Positions 12,081 to 24,480 of a DNA stretch of 64,000 nucleotides are shown piece after piece (position 1 is the first letter of the stretch; the number at the start of each line of letters is the position of its first letter). A program made the translations under genes and the position numbers. The stretch lies in contig NC_063273.1 in the NCBI RefSeq assembly GCF_910591885.1, forward strand, positions 2,852,001 through 2,916,000. The letters are read 5' to 3'. Origin of the DNA: Bombus terrestris. Its lineage: Eukaryota > Arthropoda > Insecta > Hymenoptera > Apidae. The notes under the pieces are model-generated. The model searched no databases. It worked only from the letters and a program-made list of their open reading frames with translations, and was not told the origin of the DNA.

Positions 12081-12500
12081 TCTGCGTCTTAATGGATCTT
12101 TTTCTTGAGAGACTCTTCTTTTATGGGTACTAGGTATTTTAATCTTCGGATAATATACTGTTTCCTTTACGATGAATATCCGTACTATTAAACTGTATCA
12201 AATGAAATCTCCTGTTCACGTATAATTATCGATTTAACTATTTATTATACACTTCAACGATACTCAGCTTTTTAAAGTAACCTCAATCATCAGTATATTA
12301 TATATACATATATGATTGGATCTACATGAACATACGATACATGATATAAATTTTTCTTATAAATAAATTATCCTATCCCTTCATTCATGATTTATAGTAT
12401 TTAGAGGCACACTGAAATAATTAAAAATTAGAAAAAGAATATTTATCATCGTGAAATTCACCTCTCAACCTAACAGTGAATCCACCTAGAAGATTCCTGT
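12081..12500. other. AT-rich non-coding stretch
   Basis: AT-rich; nothing seen. Confidence 0.6.
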
Positions 12501-13100
12501 TTTTTAAACACCTTCTACCTTTCTAACAAATCGCCAACTATTTTGGATCACTATTATAGCCAGGATCATTGACGAGGAGTAGGAAACGGTTAATCCGCGT
12601 AACTCTAAAACGACGGCAACTCGTCCGATCAAAACTGCGAAACTTGAAGGCAGCGGGCTTAGTCCTAATTTAAGGGTAGAAGTGAAAACCACCCTTGCCG
12701 GCGCTAATTTAAGGCCGCCGCTGCCCGCTCATTTGTTTTAACCGCTCTCCCGCGGGAGACTCGGTGTCGAGGGTAGAGGACGGTGTACGCAGATCCGCGG
12801 GGGTGAAGGAGGTTGCCCGGTGGTGGAAGAGAATGGCCGTGCCACGGAATGGCTGGGGGGAGGCGGTGGATAAAACGCGGTTTAGTTTAGTTGCAATTCA
12901 CGCTGAAGCACCGGCTGAACAACGGGTTTTAGCCCGGCTTCCAAGAATGCCAGGGTTGCCCTCTGTTACTTGTTCATTTTGCTCGTCGCGGCGGGTTTTC
13001 AAGTTTAACTTCTTTTCAGTATCATTCGGTCAAGGCCGTTTTATAACGCGCCACGAGACTGCCACATATTTACGCCTGTTTCCGGTCTGGTATACTTGGC
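12501..13100. other. CpG-rich block with a 99-codon ORF
   Basis: A CpG-rich block whose composition differs sharply from both flanks. It carries the ORF described at 12833. It may be a conserved non-coding element; the sequence alone cannot distinguish the two. Confidence 0.35.
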
Positions 13101-13132
13101 ATTTTGTGTATATTTGGCATTTATCGTGTTAG
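12833..13132 (+). other. Unrecognised 99-codon ORF
   Basis: This is one of the longer frames in the window that begins with ATG in a fair context (agagaATGG) and is not simple sequence. The product would start MAVPRNGWGEAVDKTRFS, has a Cys/Ser-rich middle and ends in an aromatic-rich tail. I see no signal peptide, domain or repeat. The C-terminal third runs into AT-rich DNA, where codon choice changes. A chance frame in a CpG-rich block is the most likely explanation. Confidence 0.12.
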
Positions 13133-14520
13133 TTGGCAGAGGAAACATTGCGTAACGATTGTCGTTTCCCATCTAATCTTTTTAGATAAAATTATACCGA
13201 ACAAAAGGAATAGCATTAACATTGAAATATTAGCAATAGCAATGATTTCTTTTCATTTAATCCATGCGCATTCGTTTCCTGAATTATTCAGTGAAATGAA
13301 CTCACTGAATTCGTGGAATGGATTTTTGAAGTTAGTATTAAACTGGGAACAATGACATGGTTATAGGAATGAAGAGATTCTAAAAATCATGTCTTGAAAT
13401 ATAGAAATATTACAGGTATAGGAAGCACAGTAGTTCCTTTTTACTTAATTCACTAATGAGCATCGTTAAAAGATTTATTTTACGTAACATAATTCGCATA
13501 TTAACTCAGAAGTTTCATATCCGTCGTCTTACAAATCGATCGATAAATAGATCGATAACTGTTAATGCGAAACGAAAAAGCGAGGAATTCGAAACAGAGA
13601 TAAAATGACGGATGCACGCATGGGATGATAGAGAGGAACGTGGTGCTAATAAATCGGTAATTCGTGAGTTAATTCCGTTACGTCTGATCGATTCATCGGG
13701 TCAGAAAAAGGAGAAAAGCGGACGCGCGTTACTCGATGCAGAAAAAGAAGGCGAGAAGAACGAACGAGAGAAAGAGAGCCGGCAAGTTGCAAGAATGCCG
13801 GTGAAAGCAGCTTTAAAGCGATCTCGACAAGCGGAGAAAAAAGAACGCAAGCGCGGCCGATCGACATGGGTGACGAAATAAACGAAATAAAAAAGGAGAA
13901 AGGGAAAAGGAAGGCAGAAATCAAAGAATTCGATAAACCTTCAAATCAACTGGCTTGTTTAAATTCGGATACTGGATTACACGCCGTGCGTTCTTCTACT
14001 CTTCGAAAAATGTTATTTGATGGAAACTAAATCGAATGTCCTGACACTAAAACACGGGCGAAAGTAAAACACCGAGACTAGAATAGAGACATAAATTATT
14101 TAGAAAGCGAGCGTTCGTACTTGTGAAGACGAGAACAATGAGATGGTTTTGTATATCGGTTTCTACGAAAAGATAAATAAATTTTAGAATCGTACTGGTT
14201 TCACAGATAGGTACAGGAGCGGAATAAAATTGTAATACAAAAGCTAAGTAACTCTTTATACAAGAATACATTTAAATTAAGACTGATTTACGATTTGAAT
14301 TAAGAGATAGATAATATCTGAACTTGTACGTAACTTACAATCTACATGATTAAGACTTTACAAATTCCAGGCAGATATGTCTCTAGATCTAAGATACAAT
14401 TATATTATATATTCCATAATATCAAGAATTTTTGTCCATTCTAATGTTGTAATACGATATCTCTACAACGATTCGTAAGAGCGAAGAAATATCATACCTG
14501 CGAAATTCAGAAGCAGTGAC
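13101..14520. other. Mixed non-coding DNA
   Basis: AT-rich except for a CpG- and purine-rich patch at about 13600-13920, which is open on both strands (13612-13881 and 13646-13924) with low-complexity Arg/Lys/Glu or Ser/Leu/Phe content. No gene is supported. Confidence 0.5.
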
Positions 14521-15180
14521 GCTCGTTCTCAAAAAAGCCGAATGACACATAGTAACACCGAGTGACGATATCGTTTCTTGTGTATCAGTTTAGCGGACTC
14601 TTTGTGTCGTGAAGGCCTCAAAGAGATCAGCCTCGCGAGTCCCTCCTTCTTTATTCTTGGTCGCGGAAACGTCTCTACCACGTCCCGTCTCTTTCGAGAG
14701 AATCGCGTTGATGCGCGTCACAAACTAAACGCGAAACTGAAAGCACCCTAAAGCCGATCGTCGCGATCGCGTGAATCCTCACCAAATCTGAATATCAAAG
14801 GAACTTCCTGGCCGAATAGAAACCTGAATGACGGCTGGGGGTCCTTTCGGTCCAGGTGGGGTCTACACCGGTTCATCTGGTTCATTCCAAAAAACTGGAT
14901 CGCCGTGGTCTCATCGTTGGCCACGTGGGGTTCGTGTTACGATCCTGTTGACTCGCAGCATCCCTCGTGGCGGTCCAGCATCCGAAGAAACGAGTTTCTC
15001 CTGAAACGGGTCGCGAGCAACCGTCGTGGTGGTCCATTCAAGTGAAACCCGTTCCGCGAAAAATTCGTTGGTCGAACCGGATGAGAAAGTTTTCTACGCT
15101 TCGGAGCAAGAATCTTAACCGTCTTCGAAACGATTCGTAGACACAGAGGGACGCGACGTGCTTCTTAAGGAAAGATTCTG
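14521..15180. other. CpG-rich block
   Basis: Balanced, CpG-rich sequence of non-repetitive character with the short ORF at 14828. It resembles other CpG blocks here that could be conserved regulatory elements. Confidence 0.35.
14828..15004 (+). other. Unrecognised 58-codon ORF
   Basis: ATG-initiated frame starting MTAGGPFGPGGVYTGSSG, Gly/Ser-rich at first and Arg-rich later, ending in a TGA at 15002. It is not simple-sequence DNA and sits wholly in a CpG-rich block. No family is recognised and no promoter or splice context supports it. Confidence 0.12.
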
Positions 15181-15720
15181 TTGCATTTGCATCTGAATTT
15201 TTAATTTGAAAGTGAGGAGAGAAAGAAAAGCTAGTGGAAGAATTGTAGGAGATGTTTCAGAAGTATTTCTCGTTTTTCGAGTCTCTGTTAGTATGTTCTT
15301 CTACTTAGTTTCTACTTGTTGAAGGTACAAACAAACAAAGTTACAGCGAACAGTAAGATTTTGTCAATTTTAACGACATGAAAATTACACGTGGAAAAAT
15401 AAATTGAGCGTACGTAATTACAGTTGCAATTACAGTTGCATTTGTTCACAAAAATACAACCCTCTTGCATCGAGAGCAAATTATTTCTCAAACAGATTCT
15501 TTATCCTAAATTTTCGAAAGAGACGTTTCGCATTCTAATGAAGACACGTGAGATATCTCATCCATAACGTGGCTTGAACGACATTGCAACGCGAGATCTA
15601 TAGCGTTGCGTAAATGACATTGGAGTAGCGAAATATCTCGTTCGTGGTCGCGAAAGGGTTAATTACATAGCCTCATTATCAAGTAGTAACTCAACCAACG
15701 AAGAGTTATAAAATATACGA
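15181..15720. other. AT-rich non-coding stretch
   Basis: AT-rich; contains two adjacent copies of caattacagttgca near 15415-15445 but nothing gene-like. Confidence 0.5.
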
Positions 15721-16270
15721 CGTTAGGGAAAAAGCGAAAACATGTGTTCTATGTCCATAACTCCATCACGGCAGCAAGAACAACAGCAACAAGCGGCGAG
15801 CATCGTGGTGATCTCCCATTAAAAAAAAGCTACGCTGAAGCGACATTCCGCCACTTTCGCGTGTATCAAATATACAACGTGACAATGCATATCCATGGAG
15901 AAACGGTGGCGACGTCGAGCGAAAAAAATAATAAAAATGCGACAGCTTCTCGGGAACGAACGCGTCCCCGGAGTGACAGAACTGATCGGTGTACGTGACC
16001 AGCGGTGCAAATAAAGGCGATACACCTGGCCTTATCCGGTTAACGATAAAAAGGAACGACTAGCGTACGGTGAGCAGTTATTGGATAGCGAGAGGTCAGC
16101 CCGCCGCAAATGGTTAATAAACCTCGAAGAGAGCATGGATCGGCCATAAGACACACATGGGGGGTGGTTAAGGTTGGCGTTAATGATGCCCGTATGGCTG
16201 TGCGTTCACGGCTCTCGGAAAATAAATGGTGGGTACACTAGCTATCGTTCGACCATTAATGCTTCTTCTT
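15721..16270. other. CpG-rich block
   Basis: CpG-rich, non-repetitive. Frames at 15744-15998 (+) and 15819-16025 (-) overlap and resemble nothing known. Possible regulatory element. Confidence 0.35.
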
Positions 16271-17072
16271 TCACCTTTATTTACGGTATTCGCTAATCTT
16301 TGATCGACGTATCAAATGTGATAATAATTGACATCGCTTTTGACGAAGGTTAAAACGATACTTCTCGAGTCTTTGTATGTATGTTCATGTTTGTTAGCAG
16401 TGTGTAATCAATCTGTGACATTTGTAATCGTATTATAAAGTTTTAATATTATAAAAGTGTTATCATTAAGATTGTATTTACTATTTAGCTTTCTTCAATT
16501 TTTAAGTTTATTCTAAGAGTTTATATTTCTCATGTTTTATTTATATATCCGAGATATCTTCCCTTTAGATAATGGAAATTATTAAATTATTTAGTAATAA
16601 ATATATAATTCTTATTTCATTTCATTCAATTTGATAACCAAATAACGGGATAATTCAACTAGAAATCATTTTCTTCTTCTTCTTCTAATAACAGATTGAT
16701 ATATAATTATTTTAAAAGAACTTCGTATAAGATAAAATGCATTATTTAAATGACTCCGTACAATCGTATCGTATTTAAATAACGCGAAAATCTGCATTAA
16801 AACTTTTTAAAAAAATTATTTAAATTCGGTAATAATGTGAAAAATAGGGACAGCAGCTTGTGAATTGAAGTGAGGCTTTGAATAACTTCGAAATGTAAAT
16901 GGCACTAGTTGGTGACGACTGGGAAAAACGGTGCGCGCAAGTGTCTATTATTTGTAAATGGTATTGTTTTATTTTCATCGTACAAATCCATTTGTATCCA
17001 TTTCGCGTGGGACACCACGTATTGCGAATTGTAACCGCTTGAACAAGATGCGCGCGGCATGTGAGTCTGAAT
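16271..17072. other. AT-rich non-coding stretch
   Basis: AT-rich with a (TTC)n run at 16669-16686. The minus-strand frame 16820-17086 has no recognised domain. Confidence 0.5.
16669..16686. repeat. (TTC)n microsatellite
   Basis: Six TTC units, or nearly so, in AT-rich surroundings. Confidence 0.8.
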
Positions 17073-17138
17073 TTTTTTCTTCCCATCTCTCTCTCCTTCT
17101 TTCTCTTTCTCTCTCTCTCTCTTTATCTATCTAGCCCC
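17073..17138. repeat. CT-rich simple repeat
   Basis: About 65 bp of nearly pure pyrimidine on the + strand, with a CTCTCT core at 17110-17122. It is a GAGAG-type sequence on the minus strand, so GAGA-factor binding is conceivable. Confidence 0.8.
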
Positions 17139-18600
17139 CCACCAACTGCCCTTCGTATATTTTTTTTGTTCGATTTCAACACATTCAACATCGAGTGCAT
17201 AGCAGGAATAATTGTCGTATAGCCAGTTTCGGCAAGCGTTTGCGTGAAAAAGCGAAATTCGAGGGGTCTCCCATAAAACGTCACGAATATTCGAAAAATA
17301 TTAAGATGCTTTTTTATATCCTTTTACCGCGAACGAGCGCGCGTACAAACGTTTCGCATTAATAGAAATAAATCGCGCGCTGCTTGAACTGCGTTTCAAA
17401 TAGAACGGCGAAAAACAATGTTTCGAAAATGCAACGACCTGCAAAATGGTTTGATGGATTTCGTTTTATAACTTACACGATACCGTACCTGAGGGACGTG
17501 GACTTTCGCTGCAGTTTACCTCCTTGGTCGAAGAGATCGAATTGGAGCGGAGTAAGCGGAAGAATGGATGTAAAGGAATTCAAAAGAGATCTTGTTAAGT
17601 GTAGATGGATATAACGTGGTGTTCGACAAACCCTCTTTCGTACGTGAGATTATTAAGTATTATTTCGACAACTGTATAATCACGTTTTGTAGTAACATAC
17701 GGAAAATAGTCGCCGACTTGAATTCATCTGAACAATTTGTTTAATATTGTAAATTTAATTTCTTAAAAGCATTTCTAATTTGTAATGTGTAACGTTACGA
17801 GGAAAAGTTTATATTTGCGGAGAAAGATTGAATGTTAATTCAATTATGATGAAATTGGAACTTCAATGAAACGTAGATACATGTGTACTAAGTTTACGTT
17901 GGGTAATTTTTAAATTCTCAAGACTTCTTCATATAATATGTTACACTTTTTAGAATTGACATAATTGAATAGTACATCTTTTGTTTTATCGTAAGGTTTC
18001 ATAATATTAAAATGCGCTTCGTTAAAGTCAATGTAACGAAGTCGATATTATTATTCCACAGCCCTTCTCGTATTCATTATTTTTCCCTGTATACCACGCA
18101 TAATAATTGTGAAATTCAATGAATTTCAATGAGTTCCAAAGATTCGGTTTCAATATTGTGAAATCATTTCCTTCTGCAACATAGATTATTCCATATTTCT
18201 TTCTTAGGTAGCTTAGATAATATTTCACATATTTTCAAATATTTTTAATATATATTACAATATCGATATTTCTCACAACATTTCACGTTTTTGGTTTTGA
18301 ATAAATTGTAAACCTTTACAGATTAAAACAACAATTTTCATATTTCATTACATAAAGTATACATCACGTTAAAGTTGCATGTAAATTACGATTAAAGATT
18401 AATGCATTCCTTGTGAACTACGCGTGTCACGATGGGCATTTTATGTTTCCATGTAGAAATGTCAAAGGAAAATAATTAAATAATCAAAACGTGTTTGATA
18501 CACGCAAAAATGATCGCAACATATAGTAGCTCATGTGAAAATCGAAACTGAGGAACGAATCGGCAATGTAAAATCAATTTGGGCGTGTCTTGGACGTCAT
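17139..18600. other. Mostly AT-rich non-coding DNA
   Basis: A CpG patch near 17220-17620 is followed by AT-rich sequence. The 76-codon frame at 17384-17614 opens at a non-ATG codon and is not recognised. Nothing else is seen. Confidence 0.5.
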
Positions 18601-18955
18601 GGCGCGAGTGAAAAGTTTGAAAATGAAAAACTTCTGACAGAACGTTGTAATCGGCCACTGCCTGGGATCAGGCAAGGTTGGTTTCCAGGGTGGCACCCGG
18701 GGTTGGTGTAGCGTCGGCCGAGCGACCGTACGAGTGAATAACCGCGTGGAACTCGAGTGATTTATGTTAATTCATGTTAAATTACTTTGTTCCGCAAACG
18801 CAGCGTAGCTCCGTTTTGAAAGGAATGAGCCAAGTTGAAAGCGACAACCTAGAAATTGTGTCAAAGAAAGTAAAAAATGATCGCAAATCCTCCCAAGTGT
18901 TAGCATTCAGTTTTGGTACGATAGTTGGGAAAATTAGTGAAAATTACTACGGATT
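18601..18955. other. Small GC patch beside the 179-bp repeat
   Basis: A short GC-rich patch (about 18640-18760) is followed by AT-rich sequence that contains words shared with the adjacent repeat (for example aaaaatgatcg near 18870) but no clean extra unit. Confidence 0.4.
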
Positions 18956-19260
18956 GATCAAATTAAGAGTTGCAACTAAAAATGATCGAAATTTTCGTTT
19001 AAATAAAACATTTTTATTCTAGTGTATGTCAAACCGCGTCAGGGTTGGTACAATATTTATTTAAATTAATATAAATTGATACGAAATTTTGGAAAAAGTA
19101 TGCTATTGGAAAGAGTATATTGAAATGACAGAGTGATCAAATTAAGAAGTAAAACTGGAAAGAATAAAAATTGTATTTAAATTGGAAAATTTTCATTCTA
19201 GTGTATTTTGAGTTGCGTTAAATTTCATACAAAATTTATCGAAATTAATACAAATCATGA
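18956..19260. repeat. Diverged tandem duplication, period ~179 bp
   Basis: Two alignable copies: gatcaaattaaga occurs at 18956 and 19135, and ttctagtgtat at 19017 and 19196, all 179 bp apart. Between these anchors the copies share spaced words (for example the taat-rich segment after the CTAGTG word) but are heavily diverged. There is no coding potential and no visible terminal repeats. It could be a local duplication or part of a dispersed family. Confidence 0.6.
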
Positions 19261-20240
19261 ACCTTTTTTCTATTACTTGAGATAAATTTTGTGATCTGTA
19301 AAATTGATCTTTATTTATTTTAACACATTAAGTGGTTGATTCGGAATAGTTTAAGAATCGAGCGACAGGTGCATAAAGGTAGAATGTCTTCCTTGAAATG
19401 AGCATTCACGATCATTAGTCTTATCTTTTTTAGTGAGAGAGATGAAGGGGGGGAGCAATTCTATAAATTTCGTGGGGATTTAAAATTACGCCAGTCGAAC
19501 GGAAAGCGCAAGAAGGAGAAGAGAGATATATCTTCTGCGTTGGACGCATTCCGGATTTCCCCTATTAATATCAAACTTTGCCAGGTACCAAGTATTTCTT
19601 TTTCCTTTTGTTGTTGCGTTAACGTTACCTAGCCATTATTTCTCTATTTCTTTCTTCTTTCTTAATTTGGAAAAGTAAATAAATTTTCTTCGTTCGTTCG
19701 AATATATTTTTAGAAATATTAGGAGACTTGGAAAATGAAATATCTAACACTTGAATATATCTAAGTCTATCTTTATGATAATAAGATCGAATTTTCTCTT
19801 AAATATTATTTTTTCGATTCCATATCTTGTTTCAAATTTCTGACGTTGATTGCGAACTTCTCTGAATTTTATCGTATGTTTAATTCGTGCAACATTTTTT
19901 CAATGCGTTTCGATTTAAGAAATTGTGGGGGATGCTGTATAATATTTAATTTATGTAGCTTTTACAGACAGTCTTTACAAACTATGACATTACGAATGCG
20001 AAATCTTGATCGATCAATCGTTTGCTCGATGGTTTAGACCACGTGCACGTGTCACGTTTCATATAAAAGCAGTATGTTTTTAAACAAATATTCACGCACG
20101 CGAGTGTATACATTGAAACAGTATCATTCGCAAGAACGAAATCGAATTTTACGGGAAGTGTTGATCTCTCTGAATGAAATTCTTTGTATAATTTATTTAA
20201 CAGCTGTTCGCGATGTAAGCGGTGTATTAATTTAATCGCC
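19261..20240. other. AT-rich non-coding stretch
   Basis: AT-rich with a short purine-rich patch at 19430-19530. No gene seen. Confidence 0.55.
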
Positions 20241-21360
20241 GGCATTCGCGGTCAATTTATATTTTATTCCGCGATTAATTAAAAAGATAATTTCCCCCGT
20301 TGTAATTTTCGTATTGGGCCGAATATTCTGACGGCGAAATAAATCAATTCAACAGGTAAATGTCTTTAATAATTAACACGCGTTGGCGAACGAGCACGGG
20401 GCTGGACGTAAAACCGTAAAAACAAATTCTTCGGTGGTCGCATGCGCGCGATCAAACCCAAGCCGACAACGATAAGTGGGAGACGTAAAAAGTGAAAATT
20501 AATGTATAATTACAAGATTTGATTTTCGAAAATATTTACGCCTGATCGAAACGACGGGAAGCATGTTTGAAACCGAGCCAACAATGCTTCCCTGTGCACA
20601 TGTAAAGATGCTACGACAAATATTTATATTTTTCGATTTTAATGGAAATTCATGTTGAACGCGTTGCAGGCCAATCGCGGATTAACGATTTGTATTAACC
20701 AAATGTAACGGCCGCTTTATTTCCGCAGATATTCCGTGCAAATAGACACGCGTAATCATTGCATACACACAATCCGCTAATATATTTACATTTTGATAAA
20801 CCTCTTTCATCGATAAACCCTTCAAACGCGTAATAACTCGTAATATCGTTTGGTTCTGCCGACGAAAATCGATGAGTCGAAGGGCCGATATGTTAAGCGA
20901 AATAAAAAAAGGGAGATAGCGATATATAAATAAACCCAACTTTTTTATTGCTCTCTCAGGATCCAGCGAAATGCGCCGTGACAATTTATCGCTTCCATTC
21001 CTGACGGTGAAATAAAAGAAAATGGAAGTTCCCTGCACGAATTACACGTAGGTAATGTAATGCAGAGATTGACGCTATAAAGTTGGCACGCATCAAGCAA
21101 TTGGAAATAGCAAAAGAAAAAAAAACATTTTTGTTATAGTGTTTTCTATATATATGACAAAGATAGTAAAGTATATAACTTTAAAAAAGCTCGTTCGCTC
21201 CTGACGTTTCAGAAGTCTTTCAGGGTGATTAATTATATCTTAAATTATGTTAATTACATGTGGATATTGTATTTTAAAGGAAGCCTATGAGAAATAGAAT
21301 TTAATTCGCGTTATATAGCGATATGTATTATTTTATTAGATAAATATTAACGAAAAGCAC
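20241..21360. other. Mixed sequence with a 118-codon open frame
   Basis: A small CpG patch at 20330-20480 is followed by AT-rich DNA. The minus-strand frame 20682-21038 is long for its AT content, but it opens at GTG and its first ATG falls at about codon 77. Its translation has no motif I recognise, so it is recorded here and not called as a gene. Confidence 0.35.
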
Positions 21361-22430
21361 AATTATTAACTAATTTTCTACGCCTGCGACGCCAAGCATT
21401 ACTACATTGAACACACAGTACTCCCTTTGTTCTCAACGTTCGATTCAACCCTTTACCGAACTGAAAAGTTCAAACCTCTAATTCCGCATTACAGTAAACC
21501 ATTTCCTAAACGCATTCATCGAACCAGCTGCAGTTCAATCTGAAACAACAGCCGATTGCACATTTTCAGTGGAAAATCAGGTTCCGTTGGTGAATGCTAG
21601 ATTCTCGAGGAAAATCGTAACCACGAATCAGTAGAAAGCCGAACTCGGGGACGGCAAAGTGGCGAGGCAAGACACCTGTCTCCGGCAGGATAGATCAAAA
21701 AAGAGGAAAGTTCGCGTACAGCGTGCGCTGCTCTTCTTGTCGCGTTTGCTTTTTCGCCGTTCTGTTCGTCTCTCGTTTCCACTCGAAACCGAAAAAAAAC
21801 GCGGTCAGCCAACGCGGCCGGAACGAGGGACAGAGAGAAAAAATAAAAAGCATCGGCGGAGAGGGAGCGTGCGTCCGAGAAAGTTGAAACTATCGTCTAG
21901 CAGGACAGAACCCCCCATAAAAAAAAAAGGAAAAAGTAGGAGAGCCTCGCGATAAACCTCTCCCTGCGGCGTGCCGTGTCCATTTTGCATTTCGACGCAC
22001 ACACAAACGGAAACGGACGTTCATGCACGCGCGCTCGCCCACGCTCGTTCACCACGACTCTCTTTTCCGTTTAGCTGTGTAACCGTCGATGTAAAGCTGT
22101 AACGTCACGCGCCAGTGCAGCCGGTTCGTCCCGTTCCGCTGTAACTGCGTGCTACGGCCACCGCAATATGATGAACGATGAATAATAAACGCCACTATCG
22201 ATGAACAACAAAACGGCGCGAAGTATACCGCAAATAATAATTGGTAACGATTCGATCGCGTCCACCGGCGCGGCGAACCGGAAGTTGCCAAGGGGGTGAG
22301 GAGACTGGAAGAGGAGCGGATGGTCCGGTAACAATTTTAGCGCGATATATTGGCACGTAAGTATTAGTGTGGCATGAATTAGACGAGCAGCTTGATGATC
22401 GCCCTTGGAATGATTTAACATTGGAACCAT
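21361..22430. other. CpG-rich block
   Basis: CpG-rich block with overlapping frames on both strands (21597-22430), none recognisable. A strong donor-like GTAAGTATT at 22356 follows open sequence on the + strand, but I see no matching acceptor or ATG. Confidence 0.35.
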
Positions 22431-23480
22431 ATACCGACGATGAAAATATAAGACATGTAATTAAGCAATTAAAATATATGACGTTGTTGTGGAAAATAAT
22501 GATTTCGGAATTGTCAATAAAATAAATAGGTTTATACCTTTGCTTAAGTAATTATTGACAATAAGTTATTAATATGTATATGCATTGTCGAATAACAATT
22601 TATTAACTTTTATTTACTTCTTGTGTCAATTTATACTTTTATCATTTTTACATTTTATTAAGAACTTGACGATTCATGACCATTTGTCCTTTCGTTATAT
22701 TGACTTTTTATCATTGTGGTAATTTAATACCGACGGACAAATTGAATTGGAAAACCGACGCTGGTTGATATCTACTTATTAAATGCTTATCATTAATATT
22801 TATTGTATTTAATAAGAAACAATAAATATCAAAAGTTTAAAGGCCGAAACTCGAATTACATGACTCTTGATTTTTGATTAATTTTATTTCAATGCTTCAA
22901 TATTGCAGTATTACGATATACCTAGGAAATTAATCATTATCATTAATTAATCTAATTGCTTTCGATATTCGAGAGTCTTCTATTTCTATTTCTCGTATTC
23001 GCCAGATAATTGGAACAGCAGTAACAAAATGGTAAATATAAACGACAGCAATGGATGTATCTATTGTTGAAGAAGAAAAACATTGACGAATTAAACTCAA
23101 ATACAATATGAAGGATGTATGGTTAAAAGAGGAAAAATAGAGATCTAGATATGCATTGGCAGAAATAAAACGATATCTTTAGAGATATTTTGCAAGCTTG
23201 AAACTCGTTCAAAAGTTAAAAACAAAAGTAAGAAGTTTAAAAAAACCATCTTTAGGAATATCTTCCACTTTAATCGCTAATTTTTCTTGATTTCAAACGA
23301 AATATAAAACTAACTGCTTGCTAGAAAAAGGCGTCATTCTCCAAGATTTTTATCACGGACTGAATACCCATTTTATGTTAACAAGCTTGTCGATAATTCT
23401 TCCATTAAATGACATATAAAGAATAATTGTCAAGCGAGTATTACGTAGATTAAGACATTTTTATCCACATCGTCGAATAA
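22431..23480. other. AT-rich non-coding stretch
   Basis: AT-rich; nothing seen on either strand. Confidence 0.6.
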
Positions 23481-23830
23481 AGGTTACACAACACCTTAAA
23501 TCCGCACTCAGGATGCACTCGATTATTGGAAAACATTTTTGTCATGTTTCATCGGCTCGTAGATTGAGGTTGAATGATGTACCGGTATCGGGAGATAGCC
23601 CGCCAGTTCTTTTTGCTTCTTTTAGGGGATGAACCGGGAACGGTCGAGCCAATGGAAGAGGTTTTCTTGGTTTATGGTAAATGGCTGCGTTTCGAGGGTG
23701 TCCGTTCCACGTTTGTTGAGTGGAGGAAAAGATCACTCGAAGCGAAAGAATTAACGCGGTCAGTAATCATCCCCTGTGGCCGTGACATTTAACCTACTAC
23801 TCGCAGTGATAACTCGGTTCGCTTTGAGCA
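23481..23830. other. Small GC patch
   Basis: A GC-richer patch with overlapping frames at 23542-23792 on both strands; no domain recognised. Confidence 0.4.
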
Positions 23831-24480
23831 TTTAGGTTTTTTTCTACCTTGGTTAAAGTGTTTACTGTAGACGAATTACTTCTTTCACCCTCCTTCTCTT
23901 AAAATAGATTCCTTTTGCCTTCTTTTCTTTTTCAATCAAATTAATTATTAAAAATCGTACGAGAGGAGGTTTTTGTAACAATTGATAGGATAGAAGAATG
24001 GAAATAAGAGTTGTTACTATTTTCAAACTCTGTTGCTAAAATAAATGTATATGGTGTGGTATTTAACGAAATGATTAGATAGGTTTTAGTAAATATATTT
24101 AGCATAATAAGCTATAGCACACGTCTTTACGCTTGTCTACACAAGTTAAGCAAACAGTCCGAATCTCATTTTTGTTTTCACAAACAATATGGCTTTTAAT
24201 GTTCAAGGGAAAAGATAATATTTAAGACAAGAAATCATGCAACGATAGGATCAAGGAAATATTACTATTAAAAATTATTCATTAGAAAAGGTCGTATATT
24301 TCTGTTCTTTCTATTGTGATAAATTGTAACTTTGTTCCAAAACGTGGTACATAAAGACACATATACTATAAATATAGCATTATATTATACATCGCCTGAA
24401 ATATCAACTATCCTTATACCTCATAGAGCATCTTGCAAAAAACGCAGCCCTATTTGCAAAACTATATCGAAGAAATTTCT
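23831..24480. other. AT-rich non-coding stretch
   Basis: AT-rich; nothing seen. Confidence 0.6.
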
